DNA from: Collinsella vaginalis
GTDB taxonomy: Bacteria; Actinomycetota; Coriobacteriia; Coriobacteriales; Coriobacteriaceae
Reading direction: 5' to 3'
Assembly: GCF_900176655.1 (NCBI RefSeq)
Contig: NZ_LT838843.1
Span: 325,501-360,398, forward strand
Length of the DNA: 34,898 nucleotides
Numbering within the stretch: position 1 is the stretch's first letter; every line of letters starts with the position of its first letter. The notes beneath the pieces are model-generated. The model did not search any database. It was not told where the DNA came from and saw nothing but the letters and a program-made list of their open reading frames with translations. Of this stretch, positions 24,001-32,056 are shown piece by piece. The position numbers were made by a program, and so were the translations under genes.

Positions 24001-24610
24001 CGGGACCTACCGCGTGCGTACCTACATCAGCCTTTCGGGAAGCAAACCCTTCGTCTTGCCGGCCGAGACCTCGTTCGTATTCCCGCCGTACATCGGCTAT
24101 CAGAACCCTGCCGGCTACTACCAGGTTTCCAATCAGAACGTTCAGGTCAAGAATCAGGGGCAGGGCATCTTCGGGTACGCCTCGCCGTCGCGCATCCCCT
24201 ACAACGCCACGCGCAACGACCTCGTGAACACGCTCATAACCCGCGCCATGGATTACCTGGGGACTCCCTATAAGTGGGACTACTCTTGCGCGCCGGGTAT
24301 CGGGGTGGACTGCGCCGGTCTGGTCATGCAGGGCCTTTACGCCACCGGCATGGAGCTTTCCCCCTATAACCCGTGGGATCACTACTACACGCCGGGCCAT
24401 GATCAGTACGCGAACCACATGTGGAACAACCCCCGCTTCAAGCGCGTCTCCTTCGGTGAGCGCCAGCCGGGCGACCTGATTTGCTACGCCGGCCATATAT
24501 CGATCTATCTCGGTAATGACCGTGTTATCGAGGCATATCCGCCGAAGGTCATGATCTCGAGCGTGTACGCGCGTGCGGGTATGAAGGGCGTGTTGAGGCC
24601 GTTTATTTAA
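21047..24610 (+). CDS. Secreted GH25 muramidase / repeat array / NlpC-P60 endopeptidase
   Basis: This 1187-residue secreted protein joins two peptidoglycan-cleaving domains. The order is: signal peptide (1-30, cleaved near VYAES), an acidic Ala/Thr/Glu linker (about 30-125), a GH25 lysozyme domain (about 149-355; GIDVSYANG with Asp152, YYDIEN with Asp244 and Glu246), seven repeats of about 92 residues (about 366-1015; consensus SNVAF-x-V-x-SP-x-G...W-x-QA-x-R...DGSW), and an NlpC/P60 domain (about 1060-1187; Cys1089 in GVDCAGLV, His1150 in GHISIYLG). The first would cut glycan strands and the second stem peptides. The repeats resemble the GBS Bsp-like family and probably bind the wall. The ATG at 21047 follows GGAAGGA and starts the signal peptide; a longer upstream frame lacks these features. 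Two related genes follow. Confidence 0.93.
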   Translation: MPRSRFALSALLTAVLAFAPLVQPFAVYAESQQSAAEAAATVTPDPQASTQTEDTASSDTSDDAATETAEADEQPAAPQEATQEPAADEGEGEGAADAESSSDTPSSDLSMANSWRYEDGQIKAVGGPAENGPAYRATRVTLPSGATAWGIDVSYANGVIDWAKVKQAGVEFAIIRLGYGWGGDDDQFLRNIAGAQRNGIKFGVYLYSYAWDTESAKKEANWTLTVLKKAGLSPSDLALPVYYDIENTDKSGVPAGVDDNNKYRQITGGPAAFAAMAQAYCDAIKAQGYTPGVYTSTSWWETNLSSPVFNQWERWVAQWNVTNTYGGTYSMWQYTSRGSVAGISGNVDLNYSYDPRFARPDMSNMKTTASLSGGILNMGISGFPSEASNVAFSITSPSGAVTWHQASRRADGSWTATADTLRIFDRAGSYRVTAYGTFGFYTYDLTSASVQIDRPTPAVSLAARDGKLETTASGWNVNPSNVAFKVTSPGGGVRWYQATRSTNGSWSASIPAGADFGAYGSYESEAYATFGGKTESYGLARVNVASPKPATTASVDGGTLAARVSGWTLDPSNVAFRIVSPTGAERWYQARRQSDGSWTASVDSISDFGNVGSYTVTSFATFAGKTVSYGSDTAQVSAGDVRVTGSASASGADLTFAASGWGIAPSNAAFRLELPSGDVAWVQAYRQQDGSWTAQVQALSVYKQLGAYRATVYATFGGRTSQFGETAVARATMGGIRVSATAEDANLTFSVSGWDKAPSNVAFAVKLPTGATRWIQAVRRDDGSWAASGSATDTFGAWGTYRVSAYATFDGTTITVGGDTVEASAGPVKAFATVSNATDLSLSASGWWIDPKNVAFEVVLPSGASKWVQASRQESGAWAANVSVLRDLGEWGTYRIKVYATIGKLTSNLASTTATASLGSITVSSRITSGGNAFDVVIKGFNVTPSNLAFEIVLPQGGSKWIQGVRQADGSWAATGYAWQGYSVYGTYRVRTYISLSGSKPFVLPAETSFVFPPYIGYQNPAGYYQVSNQNVQVKNQGQGIFGYASPSRIPYNATRNDLVNTLITRAMDYLGTPYKWDYSCAPGIGVDCAGLVMQGLYATGMELSPYNPWDHYYTPGHDQYANHMWNNPRFKRVSFGERQPGDLICYAGHISIYLGNDRVIEAYPPKVMISSVYARAGMKGVLRPFI
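22142..24090 (+). repeat. Seven ~92-residue coding repeats in the GH25 protein
   Basis: Successive NVAF/NAAF/NLAF motifs recur every 92-94 codons. Each unit has an Ala/Ser-rich ASGW strand, the NVAF core, W-x-QA-x-R-x-DGSW, then G-x-Y-x-V-x-YATF-x-G-x-T. The DNA copies are diverged, so the array is old. The pattern looks like the GBS Bsp-like repeat family (inference). Confidence 0.8.
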
Positions 24611-24625
24611 ACCTCGCCTCCTAGG

Positions 24626-24634
24626 TGGTACACT
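24626..24634 (+). promoter_or_regulatory. Possible extended -10 promoter
   Basis: TGGTACACT (TG-n-TACACT) lies about 60 bases before the ATG of the second wall protein, with no clear -35. A small hairpin CCTGG/CCAGG (24646-24650 and 24658-24662) follows in the leader. Confidence 0.35.
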
Positions 24635-24695
24635 TGGCCGAAGGGCCTGGTACGACGCCAGGTATGTGCTGTGCATCAACTGTTGGGGAACGAAC

Positions 24696-27305
24696 ATGAA
24701 TAAGAAGCGTGTCTTCGTATCTATCCTGGTCGCGCTGCTTGCGCCCGGTGCCGCTGCGGTGCCGGGCGCGGTTTTCGCTGACGAGGCACCGGCCGATCAG
24801 CTCGCTGTGACGGCGGCGCAAGGAGGCCAGGAGGAGGCGATCGTAACCGACGCGCCTCAGGATCACGGTGCCAGCGCATCAGCGTCCGCAGCTGGAGACG
24901 ATGATGCCCTCCCATCGAACGAGACGCCCGCGTCAGATCTGGGAGAGGGGGATGTCGCGACGTCTCCCGCCCGCGAGCAAGCGGAGGTCGCATCGGTGGC
25001 GGTGGAGGCCAGGGCGGCCGTCGAAGGTGGCAACCTCGTGCTCTCAGCGTCAGCTTGGGCCCAGGCGCCCAGCAACGTCGCGTTCGAGATCATCCCGGCG
25101 TCCGGCTCCTCACGGTGGCTTAAGGGCGTGCGCGGCGCTGATGGGTCCTGGGCCCTCAAAACGCGACTGGGGAACGCCGTCACCGTGCTGGGGACGTACA
25201 AGGTACGGGTATGGGCGACGGTCTCCGGTTCAACGACGTCAGTTGCCGCCACCTCGTTCACGGTGGCTGCGGGAGACGCCCAAGTGCGTGCGGATGGTAC
25301 CGGCGCGACCGCGCATCTCGAGGCTTCAGGGTGGTCCATTCCGCCCAGCAACGTAGCATTTCAGGTGAAGAGCCCCTCAGGACGGGAGGCCTGGATTCAG
25401 GCCAGCGAGACTTCTGGGGGCGTGTGGTCGGCAGCCATCTCCTCAATGCTGGGCGGCGTCTTCGAAGACGGCACCTACACGGTTACCGCGTGGGCGACCC
25501 ATCTGGGGGCCACGTCGGCATATGCGAGCGCCACATGCCAGATAGATGGCACTGAGGTGCAGGTGGCCGCGGAGGAGACCACATCAGGGATCTCATTCCG
25601 GGCGGATGGTTTCGCCGAGCGTCCGCGTAACGTTGCCTTCGAGGTGAGGCTGCCAGGTGGTACGACCCGATGGATCCAGGCGATCGCGCTTTCAGACGGC
25701 GCGTGGAGCGGAGCCCTCACCGCCAAAGATGGCGTGAACGCGTTCGGCGTGTACTCTGCCACCGTCTGGGCTACCTTCGGCTCTAAGACGGCCCCCTATG
25801 CGTCGACGACCCATGCGCTGTCGCTGCCGACGATGCAGGTAACAACCGCTCGGACCGATCAGGGTGCCATCCTCATATCGGCGCTCAATTGGAGCGCAAC
25901 GCCTAAGAATGTGGCGTTCGAACTCACGGGCGGCGCCCGCTCAATCTGGATTCAAGCTGTGCGCGGGCAGGATGGATCATGGCTCGCGGAGGTCCCAAGG
26001 TCCATCGCAGGTGCACGGTGCGCGCGCGTGTGGGCCACCATGGGCGTTGTGACCGGTGCCGTGGGGGAGACGGCTATCGAAGAGGGGACCACCGCGCATG
26101 TCACATCGGAGTTGACGGATGGCTCCCTGAGCTTCACCGCTTCGAGCTGGAGCAGCGCGCCCTCGAATGTTGCCTTCCAGGTCACGGGACCATCGGGCAT
26201 CTCCCGCTGGCTCCAGGCGGAACGTCAACCCGACGGCAGCTGGAGCGCAGCCGCAACGTTCTCCGCAGTGGGCGGCTCTTGGGGTTCCTACCACGTGGTG
26301 GCATGGGCGACCGTGGACTCCAAGACGGCCCCGGCGGGATGGGACGCGCTCGAGGTAACCGCCGGTCGCATCTCGACGAACGCGGTGACGCGGGGCACGA
26401 GGGCGACCCTTTCAGCGTCTGGTTGGGCCATTGCCCCCGAGAACGTCGCGTTCAAGGTGCTGAAGCCACAGGGCGGAGAGGTTTGGATCCAGGCGATCCG
26501 ACAAGCCGACGGCAGTTGGGCCGCTGATGTTTCGGCTCCCCTCAACCTGCGCGCCTGGGGCAGCTTCTCCGCGCAGACCGTCGCCACCATCGATGGGGCC
26601 GTCCATTATTTCGACTCCGCTCGGTTCACGGTCTCAGCAGGGTCCGTGCGAGTTAACGCTGCCGTCGGCACCGCATCGTTCACCCTCACCGCGCAGGGCT
26701 GGACCAGGGTGCCGTCTAATGTCGCCTTCCGTGTGGACACGCCCACGGGCACCATTTGGCTCCAGGGCGTCCGTAAATCTGACGGCTCTTGGACAGCAAC
26801 CGCTGGACAAGAGAACGGCTTGATCGTCATGGGAAAGCACATCGCCACTGCATACGCGACGATCGAGGGCGTGACCCTGCCGTTCGACACGGTGAATTTC
26901 ATCTTCTACCCGCGCTATCCCCTCTACGCGTCCGCAAGTGCTGTGGAGCGCCATATCGTCGATACGGCCTTGGCCACGCCTTCCCCCGGTGGAGGGCTGT
27001 GCGCGATGTGGGTCGAGCAGGTGTATGAGCGGGCAGGTGTTGCCAGCTTCTTCGGCGATGCCCGTGACCTGTATTGGGCCTACTGCACGTCAGCTGATCC
27101 CTTGCAACTGCGCGTCGGGATGCTCGTGGCGACCCCGTCGCATCCCCACACCACGATGGGCTCCATCTACGGGCATGTCGGCATTTACATGGGTGACGGC
27201 AAGATCATCAGCAACGTCGGCAAGATCAAGATCGAATCGTTGGACGACTTCATCCGGCATTACGGCGTCACGCATCAGGTGCGTTGGGGCTTTCCGACCC
27301 GCTGA
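24696..27305 (+). CDS. Secreted repeat protein with C-terminal CHAP-like domain
   Basis: The 869-residue protein has a signal peptide (MNKKRVFVSILVALL... cleaved near FADE), an acidic linker to about residue 100, and seven ~85-92 residue repeats (about 102-738) of the same type as in the flanking genes. It ends in a papain-like Cys/His domain of about 120 residues. Cys769 (GGLCAMWVEQVYERAG) and His827 (YGHVGIYMGDGK) are the likely catalytic pair; the pattern suits CHAP or a divergent NlpC/P60 domain. Such domains cut peptidoglycan amide bonds. The ATG at 24696 is used because it starts the signal peptide and follows GGGGAA; ten upstream codons are unlikely to be translated. Activity is unproven because the third catalytic residue is not obvious. 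Confidence 0.88.
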   Translation: MNKKRVFVSILVALLAPGAAAVPGAVFADEAPADQLAVTAAQGGQEEAIVTDAPQDHGASASASAAGDDDALPSNETPASDLGEGDVATSPAREQAEVASVAVEARAAVEGGNLVLSASAWAQAPSNVAFEIIPASGSSRWLKGVRGADGSWALKTRLGNAVTVLGTYKVRVWATVSGSTTSVAATSFTVAAGDAQVRADGTGATAHLEASGWSIPPSNVAFQVKSPSGREAWIQASETSGGVWSAAISSMLGGVFEDGTYTVTAWATHLGATSAYASATCQIDGTEVQVAAEETTSGISFRADGFAERPRNVAFEVRLPGGTTRWIQAIALSDGAWSGALTAKDGVNAFGVYSATVWATFGSKTAPYASTTHALSLPTMQVTTARTDQGAILISALNWSATPKNVAFELTGGARSIWIQAVRGQDGSWLAEVPRSIAGARCARVWATMGVVTGAVGETAIEEGTTAHVTSELTDGSLSFTASSWSSAPSNVAFQVTGPSGISRWLQAERQPDGSWSAAATFSAVGGSWGSYHVVAWATVDSKTAPAGWDALEVTAGRISTNAVTRGTRATLSASGWAIAPENVAFKVLKPQGGEVWIQAIRQADGSWAADVSAPLNLRAWGSFSAQTVATIDGAVHYFDSARFTVSAGSVRVNAAVGTASFTLTAQGWTRVPSNVAFRVDTPTGTIWLQGVRKSDGSWTATAGQENGLIVMGKHIATAYATIEGVTLPFDTVNFIFYPRYPLYASASAVERHIVDTALATPSPGGGLCAMWVEQVYERAGVASFFGDARDLYWAYCTSADPLQLRVGMLVATPSHPHTTMGSIYGHVGIYMGDGKIISNVGKIKIESLDDFIRHYGVTHQVRWGFPTR
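24995..26910 (+). repeat. Seven coding repeats in the CHAP-like protein
   Basis: Units contain PSNVAF or PKNVAF followed by WIQA-x-R-x-DGSW. Units 2-7 match units 4-9 of the next gene one by one, including a shortened fourth unit (NVAFELTGGARSIWIQ) and a final unit reading VDTPTGTIWLQG. Confidence 0.8.
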
Positions 27306-27342
27306 GGTTTGGCGCACTTGGCAAAATCGTGTCCGGACCCGG

Positions 27343-27351
27343 TGATATACC
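27343..27351 (+). promoter_or_regulatory. Possible extended -10 promoter
   Basis: TGATATACC (TG-n-TATACC) lies about 35 bases before the start of the L,D-transpeptidase gene. No -35 box is seen at a standard distance. Confidence 0.35.
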
Positions 27352-27385
27352 CGCAGTGCGTTGGTTTTAGAGAGATGGGATGTAT

Positions 27386-30300
27386 ATGAAACGCTTTCGC
27401 ATACCGGTCATCGGCGCGCTCGCGCTTGTGTTGGGATGCGGCCTCACCGCGACTCCCGCCCTGGCGTTCGGGGATGACGCCACGGCTGAAGCGGGCCAGC
27501 CGGATGCAGTCCCCACGCAGGTAGAGGCCACGCAACCCTCAGTTGAGGTTGAGGGGGACGGTTCAGATCGCAGCGCCACCCCTTCGCAGGAGGAAACAGA
27601 CCCGGCCACCCCAGCCGCCGCACCGGCACTTGCGGTTGAGTCCGACGGCACCACGCTCGCCCTCAAGGTGAGCGGCTTCTCCTCCGCGCCCTCCAACGTC
27701 GCATTCGCTGCCACGTCCCAAGGAGGTGCGACCCAGTGGGTCCAGGCGTCTGTGGTGGATGATGGCATTTGGACCGCCTCCTTGCCGGTTCCCTCAAGCA
27801 AGATCCGTTGGGGCCAGGTGACCATCGCGGCTTGGGCAACCATCGACGGCAACACAGAGGCTGTCGCCACCAAGACGACAACGGTGGCGGCGCCGACAAC
27901 GCGGATCAGCGCTATGGCTTCAGGCGCCCTCCTCAAGCTCGCTGCCGATAGCTGGAGCGCCGAGCCCCAGAACGTCGCCTTCGCCGTGACCACGCCCGCG
28001 GGGAAGACCGTCTGGTTCCAGGGCATCCATCAGGCGGACGGTTCTTGGACGGCGAGTCCGTCGGTTACCCGTGAGCTTGGATCCTGGGGAGCCCAGAAGG
28101 TTGAGGTGTACGCCACGTTCAACGCGGTGACCGCGTCGTTTGGTGCCACCAAGGTGAATATCGGACTCGGGGAAGTCTCAACGGGAGCCTCGGTTTCGGG
28201 TGCCACGGTCTCCCTATCGGCAAGTGGATGGACCATAGAGCCCGCAAACGTCGCCTTCGAGATAGCAGGGCCCGCGGGTCCTTCTCGTTGGGTGCAGGCG
28301 AAGCGGCAATCCGATGGCAGTTGGACCGCATCGGTCTCAGTGACTGGTGATCTGGGTGCATGGGGCACCTACCAGGTCAAGACCTGGGCTAACCTGGGTG
28401 CTGTCACGGCCGTTGTATCGCGCTCGTCCTTCACGGCGAGCGCCGGGACACCCCAGGTGAGTGCCTCGAGCACAGGGGCCGTCATTGCGCTCTCCGCATC
28501 GGGATGGACAACGGCTCCGTCGAATGTCGCCTTCCAGGTGAGACGGCCTTCGGGCACCGAGATCTGGATCCAGGCGCGCCGCGGCGCAAACGGCTCCTGG
28601 ACCGCCTCCACCTCCTCCATGGCTGGCGGTGTCATCGACAACGGCACCTACACGGTCACTGCTTGGGCAACGCACGGCAAGCTCACCGCTGCGTTCGGAA
28701 CCGCGAGCTGCGATGCGCGCGCAGCGGGGGTAAGCGCGACTGCCAGCACCACGGACAGGGCGATTACCTTTACCGCCTCGGGATTTGCCGAGAATCCGGG
28801 CAATGTCGCCTTCGAGGTCAGCACGCCGAAGGGCAGGATCCTCTGGCTGCAGGCGCGCCGCGCTGTCGACGGCAGCTGGGCGGCGACGCTCGATGCCATC
28901 TCAGGCGTTGGCGAGGCGGGGGCGTACACGGCCACTGCGTGGGTCTCCTTCGGCTCGACGACGGCCGCATACGCTTCAACGTCCACCGTGTTCGTGGCGC
29001 CTTCCGCCACGGTCGCGGCGGTTCGCGATGGGTCGCAGATCCGCATGACGGCGACCGCATGGAGCGTCGCCCCCTCAAATGTCGCGTTCGAGGTCCGTGA
29101 TGGGGCCAAGCTCACGTGGGTCCAGGGCGTCAAGGCCGCTGATGGAACATGGTCGGCGCAGGTTTCCGCCCCGCTGTCAGGGATGCGTCAGATTCGCGCA
29201 TGGGGCACCGTCGGCAAGCTCACTGCCCCGGCCGGATCCGCGGCGATCGGCGCTGCAGGGAGCGCGTCCGTGACCGCGGAGGCCCAGGGCGCCTCGCTCG
29301 CACTCACTGCCTCCGGATGGCAGACCGTGCCCTCGAATGTCGCTTTCCAGATCACGTCGCCGGCGGGTGTCGAACGTTGGCTCCAGGGTACGAGGCAAGA
29401 GGACGGCGCCTGGGCTGCGTCCCCCACAGTCAACGCCCTCGGTGGCGCTTGGGGCACCTACGCGGTGACGGCCTGGGCCACCGTGGACGGAAAAACGTCG
29501 GCAACTGGTTTCGCAGCGGTCACCGTGAGCGCCGGACAGGTGCAGACCACGGCCTCCGCGTCGGGCTCTTTGGCGACGATCACGGCATCGGGTTGGGATG
29601 TCATCCCTTCCAACGTCGCGTTCAAAATCTCAAAGCCCTCTGGTGAGGTTGTCTGGATGCAGGCAGCCAAGCGTGCAGACGGCGCGTGGACCCTTGAGGC
29701 GTCTCTCGGTCGAGATCTCCGTGCCTGGGGAACTTTCTCGGTCCAGACCTACGCCACCATCGATGGATCCACGTACGCCTTCGATAGCGCGCGCTTCACG
29801 TTCTCCGCGGGTTCGGTGCGCCTGTCGCAGAGCATCGAGGACACTTCGTTCTCCATCGCGGCACGCGGTTGGACGCGTGTGCCCTCGAACGTCTCGTTCC
29901 GTGTCGACACCCCGGCCGGCACGAGCTGGGTACAGGGCCGCCGGCAGACGGATGGATCGTGGACCATGTGGGCCAGCCAGGCAGACGGCTTTTGGGCCCA
30001 GGGAACCTACACGATCACGGCCTTCGCCACCATCGACGGCGTGACGTCGCCGTTTGGATCCACGAGCTTCCAGTTCCCGCGTTTCCAAAACGATATGCAC
30101 CGTCGTGCCCAGTGGTACGCGAGCAACACCAACTGGCTCCTTATGATCGATACCGCCGCATGCCGCGTGGGTGTCTACAATGGGCGTCAGGGTAACTGGA
30201 ACCAGGTGTTCTACTGGGCGGCGAGCCCGGGTAAGCCGTCGACGCCCACGGTGAAGGGTGAGTTCACGGTTGGCCTTCGCGGGTACGTGTTCGGGCACGG

Positions 30301-30496
30301 GTACAGCTGCTACTACTGGACCCAGTTCTACGGGGACTACCTCTTCCACTCAGTGCTGTACAACCAGAACAGCTCCACGATCATGGATGGCCGCCTCGGC
30401 CAGCAGCTGAGTCATGGCTGTGTGCGCCTGGCGATCGAGAATGCCAAGTGGATTAACCAGAATATCCCTTCGGGCACGAAGGTCGTCGTGTACTAA
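27386..30496 (+). CDS. Secreted repeat protein with L,D-transpeptidase domain
   Basis: The 1036-residue protein has a signal sequence (MKRFRIPVIGALALVL... with a signal peptidase I site near ALAFGDD; the preceding LGC is a poor lipobox), an acidic linker, nine ~85-92 residue repeats (about residues 78-898) and a YkuD-type L,D-transpeptidase domain (about 910-1036). The catalytic motif is intact: His988 in LFHSVLYNQ and Cys1012 in SHGCVRLA. These enzymes form 3-3 cross-links in peptidoglycan or attach proteins to it. Two starts are possible, ATG 27380 (MYMKR) and ATG 27386 (MKRF); the latter is better spaced from the GGGA motif. The gene is a clear paralogue of the two genes before it and is followed by a strong terminator. 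Confidence 0.93.
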   Translation: MKRFRIPVIGALALVLGCGLTATPALAFGDDATAEAGQPDAVPTQVEATQPSVEVEGDGSDRSATPSQEETDPATPAAAPALAVESDGTTLALKVSGFSSAPSNVAFAATSQGGATQWVQASVVDDGIWTASLPVPSSKIRWGQVTIAAWATIDGNTEAVATKTTTVAAPTTRISAMASGALLKLAADSWSAEPQNVAFAVTTPAGKTVWFQGIHQADGSWTASPSVTRELGSWGAQKVEVYATFNAVTASFGATKVNIGLGEVSTGASVSGATVSLSASGWTIEPANVAFEIAGPAGPSRWVQAKRQSDGSWTASVSVTGDLGAWGTYQVKTWANLGAVTAVVSRSSFTASAGTPQVSASSTGAVIALSASGWTTAPSNVAFQVRRPSGTEIWIQARRGANGSWTASTSSMAGGVIDNGTYTVTAWATHGKLTAAFGTASCDARAAGVSATASTTDRAITFTASGFAENPGNVAFEVSTPKGRILWLQARRAVDGSWAATLDAISGVGEAGAYTATAWVSFGSTTAAYASTSTVFVAPSATVAAVRDGSQIRMTATAWSVAPSNVAFEVRDGAKLTWVQGVKAADGTWSAQVSAPLSGMRQIRAWGTVGKLTAPAGSAAIGAAGSASVTAEAQGASLALTASGWQTVPSNVAFQITSPAGVERWLQGTRQEDGAWAASPTVNALGGAWGTYAVTAWATVDGKTSATGFAAVTVSAGQVQTTASASGSLATITASGWDVIPSNVAFKISKPSGEVVWMQAAKRADGAWTLEASLGRDLRAWGTFSVQTYATIDGSTYAFDSARFTFSAGSVRLSQSIEDTSFSIAARGWTRVPSNVSFRVDTPAGTSWVQGRRQTDGSWTMWASQADGFWAQGTYTITAFATIDGVTSPFGSTSFQFPRFQNDMHRRAQWYASNTNWLLMIDTAACRVGVYNGRQGNWNQVFYWAASPGKPSTPTVKGEFTVGLRGYVFGHGYSCYYWTQFYGDYLFHSVLYNQNSSTIMDGRLGQQLSHGCVRLAIENAKWINQNIPSGTKVVVY
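27620..30078 (+). repeat. Nine coding repeats in the L,D-transpeptidase protein
   Basis: Nine NVAF/NVSF units with W-x-Q...DGSW. Units 4-9 correspond in order to units 2-7 of the upstream gene; units 1-3 extend the array. The sixth unit is shortened (NVAFEVRDGAKLTWVQ), as is its counterpart upstream. Confidence 0.8.
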
Positions 30497-30540
30497 GAAA
30501 CAACGAGTTGGCGCGTTCCGGCTTGCCCTCACGCCCTATA

Positions 30541-30582
30541 GCGACCCTGCCATGAGATCAATTGGCAGGGTCGCCTTCTTTG
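30541..30582 (+). terminator. Intrinsic terminator after the wall-enzyme cluster
   Basis: GCGACCCTGCC (30541-30551) pairs perfectly with GGCAGGGTCGC (30564-30574) around a 12-base loop, then CTTCTTTG. It separates the wall-enzyme genes from the nucleotide-sugar operon. Confidence 0.9.
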
Positions 30583-30656
30583 TTGATTGAGCCGTTTCTT
30601 TGTTCCTACCTCGCTGTGTGCCGAAGATGTGAGTTGCGGTTGCTGAAATAGGCGGA

Positions 30657-30665
30657 TGGTATCAT
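30657..30665 (+). promoter_or_regulatory. Extended -10 promoter of the nucleotide-sugar operon
   Basis: TGGTATCAT (TG-n-TATCAT) lies about 53 bases before the first codon, after the terminator. The -35 region is weak, as is common for extended -10 promoters. Confidence 0.5.
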
Positions 30666-30717
30666 TCTCGAAGTCTGTAAACTGCCGCTCTGCTAAATCG
30701 AACGGGGAATATTCGTC

Positions 30718-32049
30718 TTGCTTACTACCGTGAAACCTGCTCATATCGTCCTGCTTTCCGGTGGTTCTGGAAGCCGGCTCTGGCCCCTTTCCAACGATGC
30801 GCGCTCCAAGCAATTCCTCAAAGTGCTGCGTAACGAGGAGGGGGAGCACGTTTCGATGGTGCAGCGAACGTTCGAGCAGATCCAGCGCGCCCTCCCGGAG
30901 TCTGTAGTGACGGTGGCGACTTCGGCGTCACAGGTGGAGGCTCTACGGGGTCAGGTCACAGGGAATTATGAGATCGTGGTCGAACCTGAACGCCGTGACA
31001 CGGCACCGGCGATCCTGCTTGCCTGCAAGCACCTGGAGGACGTTCAGAACGTGAATCGCGATGACACAGTCGTTGTGATGCCCATCGATTCATACGTTGA
31101 TGACGCCTACTTCTCCTGCGTCCGCCTACTCAATGAAGCCGTTCAGCAAAACGCGGGTGATATCGTCCTCCTCGGTGTCGAGCCGACTTATCCATCGGAG
31201 AAGTACGGATACATCGTCCCAACACGATTCGAAGGTGCACCTCGTTCAGTTAGTAGATTCGAGGAGAAGCCCACTGAAAGCCGTGCGAGGTCCTTGATAG
31301 ATCAGGGGGCGCTTTGGAACTGTGGCGTTTTTGGCTTTCGCCTTAGTTTCGTGCTCGATCTCATTGGTCGCTACGGAGCGTTCCCCACCTTTTCTGATCT
31401 ACGAATGCGCTATGAAGAGCTCCCAAAGAACAGTTTTGATTATGAGGTCGTCGAGCATGCGGAGCGCATTGCAGTCGTCCCCTATTCGGGGTCTTGGAAA
31501 GACTTAGGGACATGGAACACGCTTACGGAGGAGATGCGTGATGCAGTCGCCGGCCGCGTGTATCAGGCACCCGATTCGTGCGATAACGTGCACGTCATCA
31601 ACGAACTCGATCTTCCCCTGGTTGTCGCGGGTCTCTCTGATGCTGTTGTTGTGGCGACTCCGGATGGTGTTTTAGTCTCCAGCAAAGAGGCCTCGGCCCA
31701 TATCAAGGCGACCGTAAAAGAGGCGGCAGAGGATTTTCCACTGCAGGACAAGACCGCTTGGGGTTCCTACCGTTATGTGGACCTCAATGCATTCTCCTGT
31801 GAGCGGCCGCGGCTCGTGAAAGAGGTCAGCGTTTGCGGTGGTATGACTGCTCCAGATCTTGGAGACGAAGCGTACCGCGGGCTATGGACGTTCGTGCAGG
31901 GTGAAGGGGAGTTTTCACTCGATAGCACAGTGCATGTTCTTCGCGTGGGGGAGACGGTCGTGGTTCCTGCAGGTTCGACCTTCTCGATCACGGCGAGCGA
32001 GGATGTCCATGCCTTGGTTACCCTGACCGATGACGCTCCTGTTTCGTGA
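30718..32049 (+). CDS. manC: Mannose-1-phosphate guanylyltransferase
   Basis: This enzyme makes GDP-mannose from mannose-1-phosphate and GTP. The 443-residue protein has the nucleotidyltransferase motif LLSGGSGSRLWPLSNDARSKQF (residues about 12-33), VVMPIDSYVDD, the sugar-binding FEEKP and WNCGVFGFR. Residues from about 360 form a short cupin-like tail (FVQGEGEFSLD, GETVVVPAGSTFSI) that resembles a reduced version of the isomerase domain of longer bifunctional ManC proteins, so phosphomannose isomerase activity is doubtful. The start is TTG 30718, supported by GGGGAA 8 bases upstream; GTG 30730 is possible. It begins an operon with a phosphohexomutase (7-base gap) and gmd. Confidence 0.9.
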   Translation: MLTTVKPAHIVLLSGGSGSRLWPLSNDARSKQFLKVLRNEEGEHVSMVQRTFEQIQRALPESVVTVATSASQVEALRGQVTGNYEIVVEPERRDTAPAILLACKHLEDVQNVNRDDTVVVMPIDSYVDDAYFSCVRLLNEAVQQNAGDIVLLGVEPTYPSEKYGYIVPTRFEGAPRSVSRFEEKPTESRARSLIDQGALWNCGVFGFRLSFVLDLIGRYGAFPTFSDLRMRYEELPKNSFDYEVVEHAERIAVVPYSGSWKDLGTWNTLTEEMRDAVAGRVYQAPDSCDNVHVINELDLPLVVAGLSDAVVVATPDGVLVSSKEASAHIKATVKEAAEDFPLQDKTAWGSYRYVDLNAFSCERPRLVKEVSVCGGMTAPDLGDEAYRGLWTFVQGEGEFSLDSTVHVLRVGETVVVPAGSTFSITASEDVHALVTLTDDAPVS

Positions 32050-32056
32050 GGTGGAG

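Noticed and set aside
22142..30078. Repeated sequence blocks considered as CRISPR or tandem DNA repeats
   Set aside because: The periodicity is ~270-280 bases, in frame, and conserved at protein level while the DNA is diverged; it is a protein repeat array.
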